From a bacterium (GTDB taxonomy: Bacteria; Verrucomicrobiota; Verrucomicrobiia; Verrucomicrobiales; Akkermansiaceae), in contig JAAEZT010000006.1 in NCBI GenBank assembly GCA_018222765.1, forward strand, positions 108,810 through 172,809: DNA of 64,000 nt. Reading direction: 5' to 3'. The notes beneath the pieces were generated by a model that was not told the origin of the DNA, ran no database searches, and worked only from the letters and a program-made list of their open reading frames with translations. Below are positions 24,288 to 32,879 of this stretch, one piece after another. The translations under genes and the position numbers were made by a program. Positions within the stretch are counted from its first letter, which is position 1; each line of letters begins with the position of its first letter.

Positions 24288-25625
24288 CTATTCCACTCTA
24301 CTGCTGAGGTTACCGTGACGAAGCATTGACTCAATTCGCTCACCCTTCTTCAATTTTTTCGGATCTTTGACAATCTCACCCTCTTCATCAAAAGTGATCG
24401 AAAACCCCCGTTCCAGAATACTATTGGGCCCGAGAACGTGGAGAACGGATTCCAGACGAAGCACTTTTTCCTGATAAAGTTTTAGCGCATTTTCCGCAGC
24501 ACAGAGAAAAGCCTCCTGAGTCGCATCCAAACGATCCTGTCTCCGCCTAAAGACTTCACGTGGATGATAACGATGCCAATTGGCGGAATGATGGACAATG
24601 CGGTTCTCCAATTCCGTCAAGGCGCCACTCGCCGCGTGAAAAAATGACTTCCGGGACTGCTCCAGTTGCCATATTGGTGATTGTAATACTTTCTCCGCAG
24701 GTTGCCCGAGAATTCCTCGCTCGTAAAAATCCATCTGGTCGGCAAGACGATCAAGACGGCTCTCCACACTTCGCGTTAGTCGCTCACCCATCCGATCGAG
24801 ACGGTCCCGCAGCTCGACCTGATCCGGCGCCACCAGCTCTGCAGCCGCGCTTGGGGTGGGAGCTCTCAAGTCGGAGACAAAATCCGCAATCGTGAAATCA
24901 ATTTCATGTCCCACCGCACTCACAACAGGAATGGGACAATCTGCAATCGCGCGCGCAACAATTTCCTCGTTAAAATTCCACAAATCTTCGAGCGAGCCAC
25001 CACCACGTCCTACAATCAACACCTCTGGCTGGGGCAAGCCCTCAGCCCCAGCATTCACAGCTCGCCTGATCGCCCGGGCAATCCCCTGCTCGGCTCCTTT
25101 CCCTTGAACCGAAGCCGGGAAAAGCACAACAGTCAACCAAGGAGCCCGACGGGAGAGGACATTTTTCATATCTTGCAGTGCCGCTCCGGTCGGGGACGTG
25201 ACGATTCCGATGACTTTGGGGAACCCCGGTAATTCCCTCTTCCTTTCTTGGTCGAAGAGCCCTTCCTGGTTGAGCTTTTTCTTAAGTGACTCAAATCGCG
25301 CCTGCAAATCCCCCTGCCCGACGGCCTGAGCTTTCTTAACGATCAATTGGGTGCTCCCCCGAGCTTCATAAAAACTGGTCTCTCCAAAAATCTGCACCTT
25401 GGCGCCATCCTCGATCACTTCGTTACCGGTCCGGCGGCGCGCTCCGAACATGGCACAGGAAATCTGAGCCGACTCATCCTTCAGCGAAAAATACCAATGA
25501 CCACTCGATTGCTTGCGAACATTGCTCACTTCTCCCTCCACCCAAATTTCGCCCACTTGAATCTCAAGAAGATTCCGAATCCGGCGGGCGAGTTGGGTTA
25601 CTGAGATCGCCTTGACCTCACTCAC
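24288..25625 (-). CDS. xseA: Exodeoxyribonuclease VII large subunit
   Basis: Catalytic subunit of exonuclease VII, which degrades single-stranded DNA in both directions. The N-terminal OB-fold (ISVTQLARRIRNLLEIQVGE, VWVEGEVSN-like block) is followed by the catalytic domain (GIVTSPTGAALQDM, RGGGSLEDLWNFNEE, VSAVGHEIDFTIADFVSDLR, APTPSAAAELVAP) and a coiled-coil region. I choose GTG 25625, giving about 445 aa, because AGGAGA lies just upstream. A TTG at 25658 is less likely. The start overlaps the PIN-TRAM gene's end by 8 bp. xseB is not in the window. Confidence 0.95.
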   Translation of the reverse strand: MSEVKAISVTQLARRIRNLLEIQVGEIWVEGEVSNVRKQSSGHWYFSLKDESAQISCAMFGARRRTGNEVIEDGAKVQIFGETSFYEARGSTQLIVKKAQAVGQGDLQARFESLKKKLNQEGLFDQERKRELPGFPKVIGIVTSPTGAALQDMKNVLSRRAPWLTVVLFPASVQGKGAEQGIARAIRRAVNAGAEGLPQPEVLIVGRGGGSLEDLWNFNEEIVARAIADCPIPVVSAVGHEIDFTIADFVSDLRAPTPSAAAELVAPDQVELRDRLDRMGERLTRSVESRLDRLADQMDFYERGILGQPAEKVLQSPIWQLEQSRKSFFHAASGALTELENRIVHHSANWHRYHPREVFRRRQDRLDATQEAFLCAAENALKLYQEKVLRLESVLHVLGPNSILERGFSITFDEEGEIVKDPKKLKKGERIESMLRHGNLSSRVE

Positions 25626-26682
25626 CTTTCTCTCCTTCGTTATCGTGAAGTTCGGCAAAGACCATTTGGCCGGCGCTCGTCTGAAGCGTGCTAATCACGG
25701 TGACATCCTGTGAAGTGCCGATCTTCGAGATCGCGTGATTCACAACAATCATAGTACCATCCGGCATATACCCCACCGCCTGATGTTCGTCTTTTCCTGA
25801 ACGCACCAAGGCAAGTCGCATCGACTCTCCGACCACTACGGCTGGCTTCAAAGCGTCCGAGAGATCATTCAGATTGATAATATCCGCCGACTGGAGATGC
25901 GCCACTTTGGTGAGATTCTCATCTGTAGTCACCAAGCGCGCTCCGAGCAACTTGGCGGACTGTACCAGTCGCCCCTGAAATGATTCATCCTCGGCAATCC
26001 CACGCGCATCATGAATGGTAATTGGAACTCCGGGATTTTTCTGCAACTCATCCAGAATCTCCAACCCGCGTTGTCCCCGCTGCCGTTTCCCTGCCGCAGC
26101 GGAATTGGCCATGACTTGAAGTTCATCTAGGACGAATTGCGGGACAAGAAGCCGTCCGGTCAAAAATCCAGCGGCCATCATTCGTGGGAGCCGCCCATCC
26201 ATAATGACCTCACCATCGAGCAAAAGAGGCTGTCCCGAAGCGGCATCCTGACGGAATCGCACGTAGGGAATGATGAAGGAAAAATCCTCCTGATTACTCC
26301 GCAACGCGAGCACCGCTCCCAAAAATGCCAGACTACTGTAGATCGCGACATTGAGAGCCAAAACGAGTGAATCTCCTATGCTTTCATCCTGGAAGGAACT
26401 CGTCACCAACTTGACCAGATCAGTGATTCCAACGCGATTTAAGAGAAATCCACAGATCAAACCGATTGCCACACCGAAGGTCGCGGTTGAAAACCCACGC
26501 AGCGTAAAATCCTTCATCAAGGATTCTACGAAGATAAAAAAACCGGCCACGATGAGCGCTCCAAACAATCCGACCCATAACTCAATTGCGGGGGTGCTCA
26601 AGGCAATCGCCAAGCCCGCGAGTTCACAAATGACGACATAGGTGAGCCTGGCGACGTTGACGGAATGAGGGGTGCGTTTCAT
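25618..26682 (-). CDS. Membrane-anchored PIN-TRAM domain protein (YacL-like)
   Basis: 354 aa. Four hydrophobic segments fill residues 10-130. A PIN nuclease-like domain follows (GEVIMDGRLPRMMAAGFLTG, FVLDELQVMANS, LVTTDENLTKVAHL), with acidic residues suited to metal binding. The end is a TRAM RNA-binding domain (SMRLALVRSGKDEHQAVGYM, MIVVNHAISKIG). Such proteins are widespread in Gram-positives (YacL) and probably act on RNA at the membrane. It is the third gene of tyrS-rseP-PIN/TRAM-xseA on minus. Confidence 0.88.
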   Translation of the reverse strand: MKRTPHSVNVARLTYVVICELAGLAIALSTPAIELWVGLFGALIVAGFFIFVESLMKDFTLRGFSTATFGVAIGLICGFLLNRVGITDLVKLVTSSFQDESIGDSLVLALNVAIYSSLAFLGAVLALRSNQEDFSFIIPYVRFRQDAASGQPLLLDGEVIMDGRLPRMMAAGFLTGRLLVPQFVLDELQVMANSAAAGKRQRGQRGLEILDELQKNPGVPITIHDARGIAEDESFQGRLVQSAKLLGARLVTTDENLTKVAHLQSADIINLNDLSDALKPAVVVGESMRLALVRSGKDEHQAVGYMPDGTMIVVNHAISKIGTSQDVTVISTLQTSAGQMVFAELHDNEGEKGE

Positions 26683-26743
26683 CTCTATCAGAAAAAGCGA
26701 GGCAGTAGCTATGACAGGTCACCTCCAAGGAAGCAAGCTCCCC

Positions 26744-28165
26744 CTACTGGGCAACTTCGGGCCACACCACTTTACCGCCTTCACCGCCCGATGGAATCGT
26801 GTCCCCGAGGTCTTTCGTGGTGATAAAAAGCATAAAGCCAATCAAAAGTAGCGCAAATCCAGTCTGAACCACCTCCAGCACGCGCTGATTAACCGGACGC
26901 CCGCGAACCCACTCAATGATTGCCATGACAATGTGCCCACCATCCAGGACGGGTAAAGGGAGCATATTCAAGACCGCCAGATTAACATTAAACAGGACGA
27001 AAAACCACATCACCCGCAACCAACCGTCTTCAGTCTTGAGAAGAAGATATTTGGTTCGGGCGATTCCAACCGGACCGGCAAGCTGATCCACACCTACATG
27101 CGAAGATGGAGAAGTGACCTTCGAAATCGTGACCCACATTGTCTTCAGGCTGTCTGCAATCTGAAAATACGGCGTTGGATGCACCATGGCAGTCTCGATA
27201 TTCGCCTGCCAATCCCAAAGAATTCCGACTTTAGGGTCTTGGTCCTCAAATATCTCACCTTGCGGCTTTAAAGGCGTGACACTGCACTCGATAATTTGAT
27301 CACCGCGCTTCACTTGGAAAACGCTTTCCTTCCATTCATTGTCAGCCAACAACTGACTTACGTGAAGAGTCCCCACGACCTCGACGCCATTCACCTGAAT
27401 CACTTGATCTCCCTTTTTCAGTCCGGCACGCTCGGCAGGACTCTCATTTTCACCTTCGAGGATCTCCCCGATGATGGCGGGGCCGGCTGCACCAATCCCA
27501 ACCCGAGGAAGAGCACGCCGCCTAAAAAATGCAGTCTCCTCAATACCGAACTTTGATTCCACAAATTGAACTTCTCCATCTCGCTCGATCTTGAACTTCA
27601 CTATCTCCCCCTCGGTGAGCATGATCTGCTCCTGCACCCCCTTAAAGATACTTCCGCGGAACCAATCCACCGGCTCCCCATTCACTTCGAGAATCTTATC
27701 CCCCGGAAGGAGGCCGGCTTTGTCCGCCGGACCATCCGCGACAACGCCACCAATTACCGTTGAGGTGATGGCATCTTGGGGTTTCCCGACCTGCCATACC
27801 AACAACGATCCCAAAACGGCGAGAGAAAGACTGAAAAACGGCCCCGCGAAGGCCACAATGATTTTGTCAAGCGGGCTGACCGGAGGGAGTTCATCTTTGC
27901 CGCGATTACTTCCCTCAACCGACTCCATGGTGACCATCTGGGGCAGAGCCACAAATCCTCCGAAGGGAAGCCAGCCCAGTCCATACTGCACGCCATTAAC
28001 TTCCTTCTTCCAGATCGGCTTCCCGAACCAGATTTGGAATCGATCCACTTGCAGGCCGCGCCATCGGGCGGCCAGAAAATGACCCAGTTCGTGAACAAAA
28101 ATGATCACGTTAAAAATTCCGATCACTACCAGTATCAGGAGGAGAGCATAGAAAAAATCACTCAT
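26744..28165 (-). CDS. rseP: RseP-type site-2 intramembrane metalloprotease
   Basis: Inner-membrane zinc protease of family M50, which cleaves membrane-bound anti-sigma factors and signal remnants. 473 aa. The zinc site HELGHFLAARWRG is in the first membrane helix. PDZ domains follow (GPADKAGLLPGDKILEVNGE and SPAERAGLKKGDQVIQVNGV). The third-helix signature NLAVLNMLPLPVLDGGHIV contains the conserved LDG. Substrates are unknown; no anti-sigma gene is adjacent. dxr, often next to rseP, is absent here. Confidence 0.95.
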   Translation of the reverse strand: MSDFFYALLLILVVIGIFNVIIFVHELGHFLAARWRGLQVDRFQIWFGKPIWKKEVNGVQYGLGWLPFGGFVALPQMVTMESVEGSNRGKDELPPVSPLDKIIVAFAGPFFSLSLAVLGSLLVWQVGKPQDAITSTVIGGVVADGPADKAGLLPGDKILEVNGEPVDWFRGSIFKGVQEQIMLTEGEIVKFKIERDGEVQFVESKFGIEETAFFRRRALPRVGIGAAGPAIIGEILEGENESPAERAGLKKGDQVIQVNGVEVVGTLHVSQLLADNEWKESVFQVKRGDQIIECSVTPLKPQGEIFEDQDPKVGILWDWQANIETAMVHPTPYFQIADSLKTMWVTISKVTSPSSHVGVDQLAGPVGIARTKYLLLKTEDGWLRVMWFFVLFNVNLAVLNMLPLPVLDGGHIVMAIIEWVRGRPVNQRVLEVVQTGFALLLIGFMLFITTKDLGDTIPSGGEGGKVVWPEVAQ

Positions 28166-28234
28166 AGATAATATCTTGTCGGGCGGAACCTACGCCAAGC
28201 AGACAAGCTCGGCTAGCGAAGATGCTCAGTTTTG

Positions 28235-29449
28235 TTATACTATCTTGACTGAGTGCTTTTTACTCAATCGAAGAATTTGTCCAGACTGAGCCTCAAAGGT
28301 TGCGGCCGGGTCAGTTAGTTTAACACCGTCCAACTGCACTGCTCCGGGAATGACAAATTGCTTTTTAACCTCGCCTAGCGACTTTTGAAGATCGAAGACA
28401 TCAAGAAAGGCTGACCTTACGACCTGCGCAACACTACTTTGATCAACGGGAGGACGATAATCTAAGGCACCAACGCTCACATCACCTTTGCTACGACGTA
28501 AATTCCAAAATTCTATGGCCGCTCTCGCGTCCTCATCGCTGTGATAGCGGGATACCAGAAGCCTGGCCAATTCCTTCTTGGCCTCCATCGGATGAAGCGA
28601 GGCATCGCGGGCTGATCCGAGCAGGAGGAGATAATAACGATCCATCAGCTCGTCACTGATACTCATCAGCTTCCCAAACATCTCGTTTGGGGCCTCATTC
28701 ACACCAACATAGTTGTGGGAACTTTTGGACATCTTCTTGGTCCCATCCAGCCCCTCAAGAAGCGGCATGAGCATGACAACTTGTTGTGATTGTCCCTCTT
28801 CTTTTTGCAAATCTCGACCCACGAGGATGTTGAAGAGCTGGTCGGTTCCTCCAATTTCGACATCGGAGCGCACCTCTACCGAGTCCCAGCCCTGCATGAT
28901 GGGATACTGAATTTCATGCAGTCGAACTTCCTGGCCTTTCGCGATTCGTTCCTTGAAATCCTCTCGCTGAAGCATTTGCTGCATCGTCACCCGAGCATTA
29001 AGCCGAAGAACCTCTTCATAGCTCATTTTACGAAACCACTCACCATTAAAGACGACCTCTGTTTTCTTACGATCGAGGATTTTAAAAGCCTGATCAGTAT
29101 ATGTCTCGGCATTCGAGAGCACTTCCTCGCGGGTGAGAGGTGGACGGGCCGAGCTCCGACCGGTGGGATCTCCAACCGTTGCGGTGAAATCACCAATAAT
29201 TAACACCGCCTGATGACCCAATTGTTGAAACTGGCGCAGCTTCTCAAGCGGCACAGTGTGCCCGAGGTGGATATCCGGCGCGGTGGGATCCACCCCCAAT
29301 TTGATCCGGAGGGGTCTTCCTTCCTTTAATTTTTCGGCCAATTCTTTCTCCGAAAGGACCCTTGCGGTCCCGCCAACCAATTGCGCCAATGCCTCGTCAC
29401 TCATGCAGGCGAGAGCTAAGCGGTCATTGGACGGAAATTCAAGCGTCAT
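28235..29449 (-). CDS. tyrS: Tyrosyl-tRNA synthetase
   Basis: It charges tRNA-Tyr. The class I signatures are present: HLGHT in DPTAPDIHLGHTVPLEKL (HIGH box) and KMSKS in GTKKMSKSSHNYVGV. A C-terminal S4-like RNA-binding domain follows (VIPGAVQLDGVKLTDPAATF). I use ATG 29449 (MTLEFPSND, 404 aa). A GTG at 29476 would add nine residues and cannot be excluded. It heads a minus-strand run with rseP, the PIN-TRAM gene and xseA. Confidence 0.95.
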   Translation of the reverse strand: MTLEFPSNDRLALACMSDEALAQLVGGTARVLSEKELAEKLKEGRPLRIKLGVDPTAPDIHLGHTVPLEKLRQFQQLGHQAVLIIGDFTATVGDPTGRSSARPPLTREEVLSNAETYTDQAFKILDRKKTEVVFNGEWFRKMSYEEVLRLNARVTMQQMLQREDFKERIAKGQEVRLHEIQYPIMQGWDSVEVRSDVEIGGTDQLFNILVGRDLQKEEGQSQQVVMLMPLLEGLDGTKKMSKSSHNYVGVNEAPNEMFGKLMSISDELMDRYYLLLLGSARDASLHPMEAKKELARLLVSRYHSDEDARAAIEFWNLRRSKGDVSVGALDYRPPVDQSSVAQVVRSAFLDVFDLQKSLGEVKKQFVIPGAVQLDGVKLTDPAATFEAQSGQILRLSKKHSVKIV

Positions 29450-29501
29450 GGCGTGATTCTGGTCTTTCCTCGCCACAGGACGCTCTCTAGTCTCATCAGG
29501 C

Positions 29502-30110
29502 GTGGAAAATCCCTACCAAGCTCCGGAATCTGAAACCCTGATTGATGGCGTTTCACCACTAGTCCCAAAACCCTCTCAAGTTACAGTCTTCGGGATCCTA
29601 CACCTTCTGGTCGCCACGGTGGGATTTGGAGGAATCATTTTCAATAAACTAGGCTCAAACAACCCCAGAACCTCCATCCTCCAGTCATTTCAACAAGACA
29701 AGGAAGCTCCCGCCAAATTTACTCCGGAAGCGCTCGAAGCCCTCGACAAGGCGCTTTCGCTGAATCTCTACTTCGAGATTTTTAGCGCGATCTTGGCCAC
29801 CATGCTCCTGACCAGCGGCCTCGCCATGCTCCTCAATGCCCGTTGGGGCGTCAGGCTCTCCAACAAATACAGTCTACTGTCGATCATCGCCAAGATCGCC
29901 TCGATCATCCTGATCATCGCCATCGCCTTTCCAGCCTATCAGACCTTCTGCGACGGGATATCCGGCTCCAACGAGACCATCGTGAAGACTCTCTGCCTCG
30001 TCTACAAATTCGGCGGTGTGGCCGGAGCTTTCATTATGATGATCTATCCCATTACGGCCTGGATCCTCCTCACCCGCCAAAAGGTAAAAGACTTCCAACA
30101 AACGCTCTAG
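29502..30110 (+). CDS. NPYQAP-type multispanning membrane protein
   Basis: 202 aa, GTG start. The N-terminus MENPYQAPESETL has the Asn-Pro-Tyr-Gln-x-Pro signature common on small membrane proteins of Planctomycetes and Verrucomicrobia. Four hydrophobic segments follow (about residues 28-50, 88-112, 128-150 and 170-195). It is divergent from tyrS and followed by a strong terminator, so it is monocistronic. Function unknown. Confidence 0.75.
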   Translation: MENPYQAPESETLIDGVSPLVPKPSQVTVFGILHLLVATVGFGGIIFNKLGSNNPRTSILQSFQQDKEAPAKFTPEALEALDKALSLNLYFEIFSAILATMLLTSGLAMLLNARWGVRLSNKYSLLSIIAKIASIILIIAIAFPAYQTFCDGISGSNETIVKTLCLVYKFGGVAGAFIMMIYPITAWILLTRQKVKDFQQTL

Positions 30111-30117
30111 ATCAAGA

Positions 30118-30152
30118 AAAAGCCGCTCCTCACAATGAGAAGCGGCCTTTTG
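30118..30152 (+). terminator. Rho-independent terminator after the NPYQAP protein gene
   Basis: The stem AAGCCGCTcCTCA / TGAGAAGCGGCCTT surrounds a short CAA loop and ends in TTTT. It starts just after the gene and reads into the 3' side of the tRNA-His gene. Confidence 0.8.
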
Positions 30153-30156
30153 AAAA

Positions 30157-30233
30157 TGGGGCGACCGACGGGACTTGAACCCGCGACAACCTGAATCACA
30201 ATCAGGGGCTCTACCAACTGAGCTACGGCCACC
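30157..30233 (-). tRNA. tRNA-His (anticodon GTG)
   Basis: On the minus strand the anticodon loop is TTGTGAT, flanked by the stem CCTGA/TCAGG, giving anticodon GTG. The acceptor stem GTGGCCG pairs with CGGTCGC with two G-T pairs. It has the extra 5' G(-1) opposite C73, the identity mark of tRNA-His. The D-loop AGCTCAGTTGGTAGAGC and T-loop GGTTCAAGTCC are normal. The CCA end is encoded (30157-30159). Confidence 0.97.
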
Positions 30234-30255
30234 AACTTGTGGTGCGCGCAGAAGC

Positions 30256-30285
30256 TAATTATTTGGGCCCAAGGTGCAAGGACAA
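30256..30285 (-). promoter_or_regulatory. Possible promoter of tRNA-His
   Basis: On the minus strand TTGTCC (30280-30285) and TAATTA (30256-30261) are 18 nt apart, about 23 nt before the tRNA 5' end. This resembles a sigma70-type promoter. Confidence 0.4.
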
Positions 30286-30320
30286 AGACGCGAGATTTTT
30301 TTATTCCCCACTTTTCTCAA

Positions 30321-30430
30321 TTATTCACAATTCATTCACCATGTGAATAAACCGTGTATATGTCACTTAGACTAATCAATTAGAATCTTTTACCAAAAGA
30401 GCCTAGAACCAGCCCTTCTTGTTATTCACA
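30321..30430. other. Cluster of three perfect DnaA-box-like sites
   Basis: TTATTCACA occurs at 30321-30329 and 30422-30430, and its reverse complement TGTGAATAA at 30342-30350. All fit the DnaA box TTATNCACA. The first two form an inverted repeat 12 nt apart. The surrounding gap (30234-30402) is AT-rich. The third copy lies in the 3' end of the TM2 gene. It could be a replication origin element, a DnaA-titration or control site, or the operator of another regulator. dnaA and dnaN are not in the window. Confidence 0.4.
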
Positions 30431-30615
30431 TGGGTGTCCACAAATTCCTGATCAGATTTAGTGATGTAGATGATCCCTACGATCAGTCCAATAATCGAAG
30501 AAAATCCACAGGTCGCAAAGGAAACGACAGGTTGAATAATCCCTTCTTTGTTATCTCCAAGGACGAATTCGTGGCCTCCAAACCCACCAAGGAAAATTCC
30601 CATTAGTCCAGCCAA
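30403..30615 (-). CDS. TM2-domain small membrane protein (start uncertain)
   Basis: The sequence LLAGLMGIFLGGFGGHEFVL, ending near WF, is a TM2 domain: two membrane helices with a short polar turn. The only ordinary start is TTG 30615, inside the conserved DKKLLAGLMG block. The open frame continues upstream to a TAG at 30724-30726. It would read NEEQIPPDESAPAPSAPSSG then GQIPRADKK, a Pro/Ser linker typical of the family, preceded by an ATA at 30706-30708 where ATG would be expected. The true start may be that ATA, or the ATG was lost. Function unknown. Confidence 0.65.
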   Translation of the reverse strand: MAGLMGIFLGGFGGHEFVLGDNKEGIIQPVVSFATCGFSSIIGLIVGIIYITKSDQEFVDTHVNNKKGWF

Positions 30616-30790
30616 CAGCTTTTTATCGGCTCTTGGGATCTGCCCTCCTGAAGAAGGAGCTGATGGTGCGGGGGCTGACTCATCGGGAGGAATTTGCTCT
30701 TCATTTATCGTTACCAGTTTTTTCTACTGGATTATATGGGCATCTGGCAAGAAAACCAACTCGCCCTGGAGCAATTCCACGAATCAATCA

Positions 30791-31465
30791 ATGAAACCCC
30801 GCAATTTCATCGAGCAGTCCCAATCCTGTAGTCAGCTCACCCTCGATCTTATTGAGCACGACGGGCGTTATTTTCTTGAGTGCAGTGGTAGTCAAATCGA
30901 CGCCAGCCACCTTGGATATCCCAACCGCAAGCTGGTCGAACTCGTCGCCAAACCATTCCGCCCGGCGCGCCAGCCACGCATTGTTTTTCTCGGTCTGGGT
31001 TTCGGTCACTCCATCGCAGCCGCTCGAGAGGCACTTCCCCAACAAAAAGCCTCCTTTGTCATTCTGCCAGAATCAAGCAAGCTCCCTGACTGGATTTCAA
31101 AACTCCTGCCAAGCGATCCCCTCGATGATGAACGAGTCTATTTCGATCATAGATCCCCCTTCGAGCCTCTCTCGGAAGAATTCAGTGGCATTCAAGCGGT
31201 CGTTGCCGACTTGGACCACCTCAACACCCTCGCGCCCAAGGATTGGTCATTCACCTCGGGCAACTTCCTTGCCATTCTAAACGAAAGACTCAAACACGGC
31301 GGCCTTCTGGGACTGGTGATGAACCGACCGGACCCCGCACTGGAAAAAGAACTCCGCAAAACAGGTTTCGAAGTCGTCTCCGATCTCGTCCCACTTTCTG
31401 AAAAATCGAAAAAAAATCGCACCCTTTACCTCGCTCGGAAAGGCAGCTATCAACGCAGACACTAA
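30791..31465 (+). CDS. Spermidine synthase-like / methyltransferase-fold protein
   Basis: 224 aa. It has a Rossmann-type core with the glycine motif PRIVFLGLGFGHSIAAARE (residues 60-80), followed by acidic and hydrophobic strands, as in polyamine aminopropyltransferase-like and SAM-dependent enzymes. A typical aspartate after strand 2 is replaced by VILPESSKL, so substrate and activity are uncertain. The ATG at 30791 is preferred; the frame upstream reads through the divergent TM2 region. The HlyD-like gene follows 10 bp later. Confidence 0.55.
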   Translation: MKPRNFIEQSQSCSQLTLDLIEHDGRYFLECSGSQIDASHLGYPNRKLVELVAKPFRPARQPRIVFLGLGFGHSIAAAREALPQQKASFVILPESSKLPDWISKLLPSDPLDDERVYFDHRSPFEPLSEEFSGIQAVVADLDHLNTLAPKDWSFTSGNFLAILNERLKHGGLLGLVMNRPDPALEKELRKTGFEVVSDLVPLSEKSKKNRTLYLARKGSYQRRH

Positions 31466-31475
31466 ACCAATTAAC

Positions 31476-32873
31476 ATGACGAAAATCTTTCTCCTTTCTT
31501 TTCTTGGAACTGCCACGCTCTCAGCCAGCGAGCACGTCGTCAAAAGCACACCATTCGAAACCAGCTTATCCATCGACGCCACCTTCCTTCCCGACGATGT
31601 TGTCGTTCACAAGCTGTATCCCGAGCAGTGGAGCAAATTCGAAATCAAAGAGCTTCTTCCTCACGGCGCGGCGGTGAAAAAGGGCCAAACCATCATTGCC
31701 TTCGAGCGCGAGGACTACGACAAGCACCTCGCGGAAAGTCAGGAGGCCGTGGCGACCCGCAAGATTGCTCTGGCTCGGGCCGAACGCGAATTGGCTGACC
31801 TCGAAATCACCACTCCCCGTTTACTTGAAGGAGAAGAAATCGCCTTCGAACGCCATCAGGAGTCATTAGACTACTTCAAGAAAACCAGCCGGGCGATTCA
31901 GGAAAAGGATGCCCGCGAAAGTCTCGCACGAGCGAAGCGCAGTCTCGAATATGTCGAAGAGGAGCTGAAACAGCTCCTGCAAATGTACGAGGAGGACGGC
32001 GTGACAGAAGAGACCGAAGAAATCATTCTTAAGCGGCAACGTTCCTCCGTGGAAACTGCCAAGTTCAGCCTCGAAAAAGTGGAGCTCTCCACCGCGCGAA
32101 CACTAAAAAAAACCATCCCGGAACAAGCCGTCGATTTGGAGCGCGCATTTGACACTGCCAAGCTTTCGTTCGATACCGCCAAGCTAAACCTCCCGCGAAT
32201 ACTGGAGGAAAAACGGTACGCCGTCGCTAAACAAAAACGACAGGATACCGAAGCTGACAAAAAACTAAAGGCCCTCGAAGCCGATGCGAAATGGCTGGTA
32301 TTCAAAGCACCTGATGACGGACATATCTTTTACGGAGAAATTTCCAAACACTCATGGAGCCTTGGCGGAACCTCAAAATTCCTCTTCGTCAACGGCACCG
32401 CCCCCGCAAAGACCGCTCTGGTTTCATTTGTTGCCAACGGAGTCCCACTTAATCTTCACGGAGTGGTCGGACAAAACCAGCGCTTGCAGCTCACCTCAGG
32501 AAACAAAGGTAGCGCTGAAGTGGATGGCATCGGCCCCACTACATTCCCGGTTGAAATCACAAGTCTCGACCGCATCCCAGGAGCAGACGGGAAATATAAG
32601 CTCTCCATGAAGGTGACTCTGCCGAAAGACTCTCCTTTGGTCGGCGGCATGAAAGCCAAAGTGAAACTCATCACCTACCGCAATGAAAAGGCCCTCACAA
32701 TCCCCAAAAACGCCGTGAAAACCGACGGGGATAAATCCACCGTCCGTCTGAAAATGGCTGACGGAAAAGACGAAGTCCGCGGGGTGAAATTAGGGAAAAC
32801 CTGGGGAGACCACGTGGAGATTCTGGAAGGCATCGCCGCCGATCAAGTCATCCTTCTGCCAGCCTCAGAGTAA
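31476..32873 (+). CDS. HlyD/RND-type periplasmic adaptor-like protein
   Basis: 465 aa with a signal peptide (MTKIFLLSFLGTATLSAS). A first half-lipoyl strand (LLPHGAAVKKGQTIIAFERE, residues 59-78) is followed by a long coiled-coil hairpin (about 80-265, rich in Ala/Glu/Lys/Arg). The second half is WLVFKAPDDGHIFYGE, and a beta-barrel and membrane-proximal region end with KALTIPKNAVKTDGD and LPASE. This is the fold of membrane fusion proteins in export pumps. No ABC or RND transporter or outer-membrane channel is adjacent, so its partner is unknown. The next gene starts 6 bp later. Confidence 0.8.
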   Translation: MTKIFLLSFLGTATLSASEHVVKSTPFETSLSIDATFLPDDVVVHKLYPEQWSKFEIKELLPHGAAVKKGQTIIAFEREDYDKHLAESQEAVATRKIALARAERELADLEITTPRLLEGEEIAFERHQESLDYFKKTSRAIQEKDARESLARAKRSLEYVEEELKQLLQMYEEDGVTEETEEIILKRQRSSVETAKFSLEKVELSTARTLKKTIPEQAVDLERAFDTAKLSFDTAKLNLPRILEEKRYAVAKQKRQDTEADKKLKALEADAKWLVFKAPDDGHIFYGEISKHSWSLGGTSKFLFVNGTAPAKTALVSFVANGVPLNLHGVVGQNQRLQLTSGNKGSAEVDGIGPTTFPVEITSLDRIPGADGKYKLSMKVTLPKDSPLVGGMKAKVKLITYRNEKALTIPKNAVKTDGDKSTVRLKMADGKDEVRGVKLGKTWGDHVEILEGIAADQVILLPASE

Positions 32874-32879
32874 GATCGA

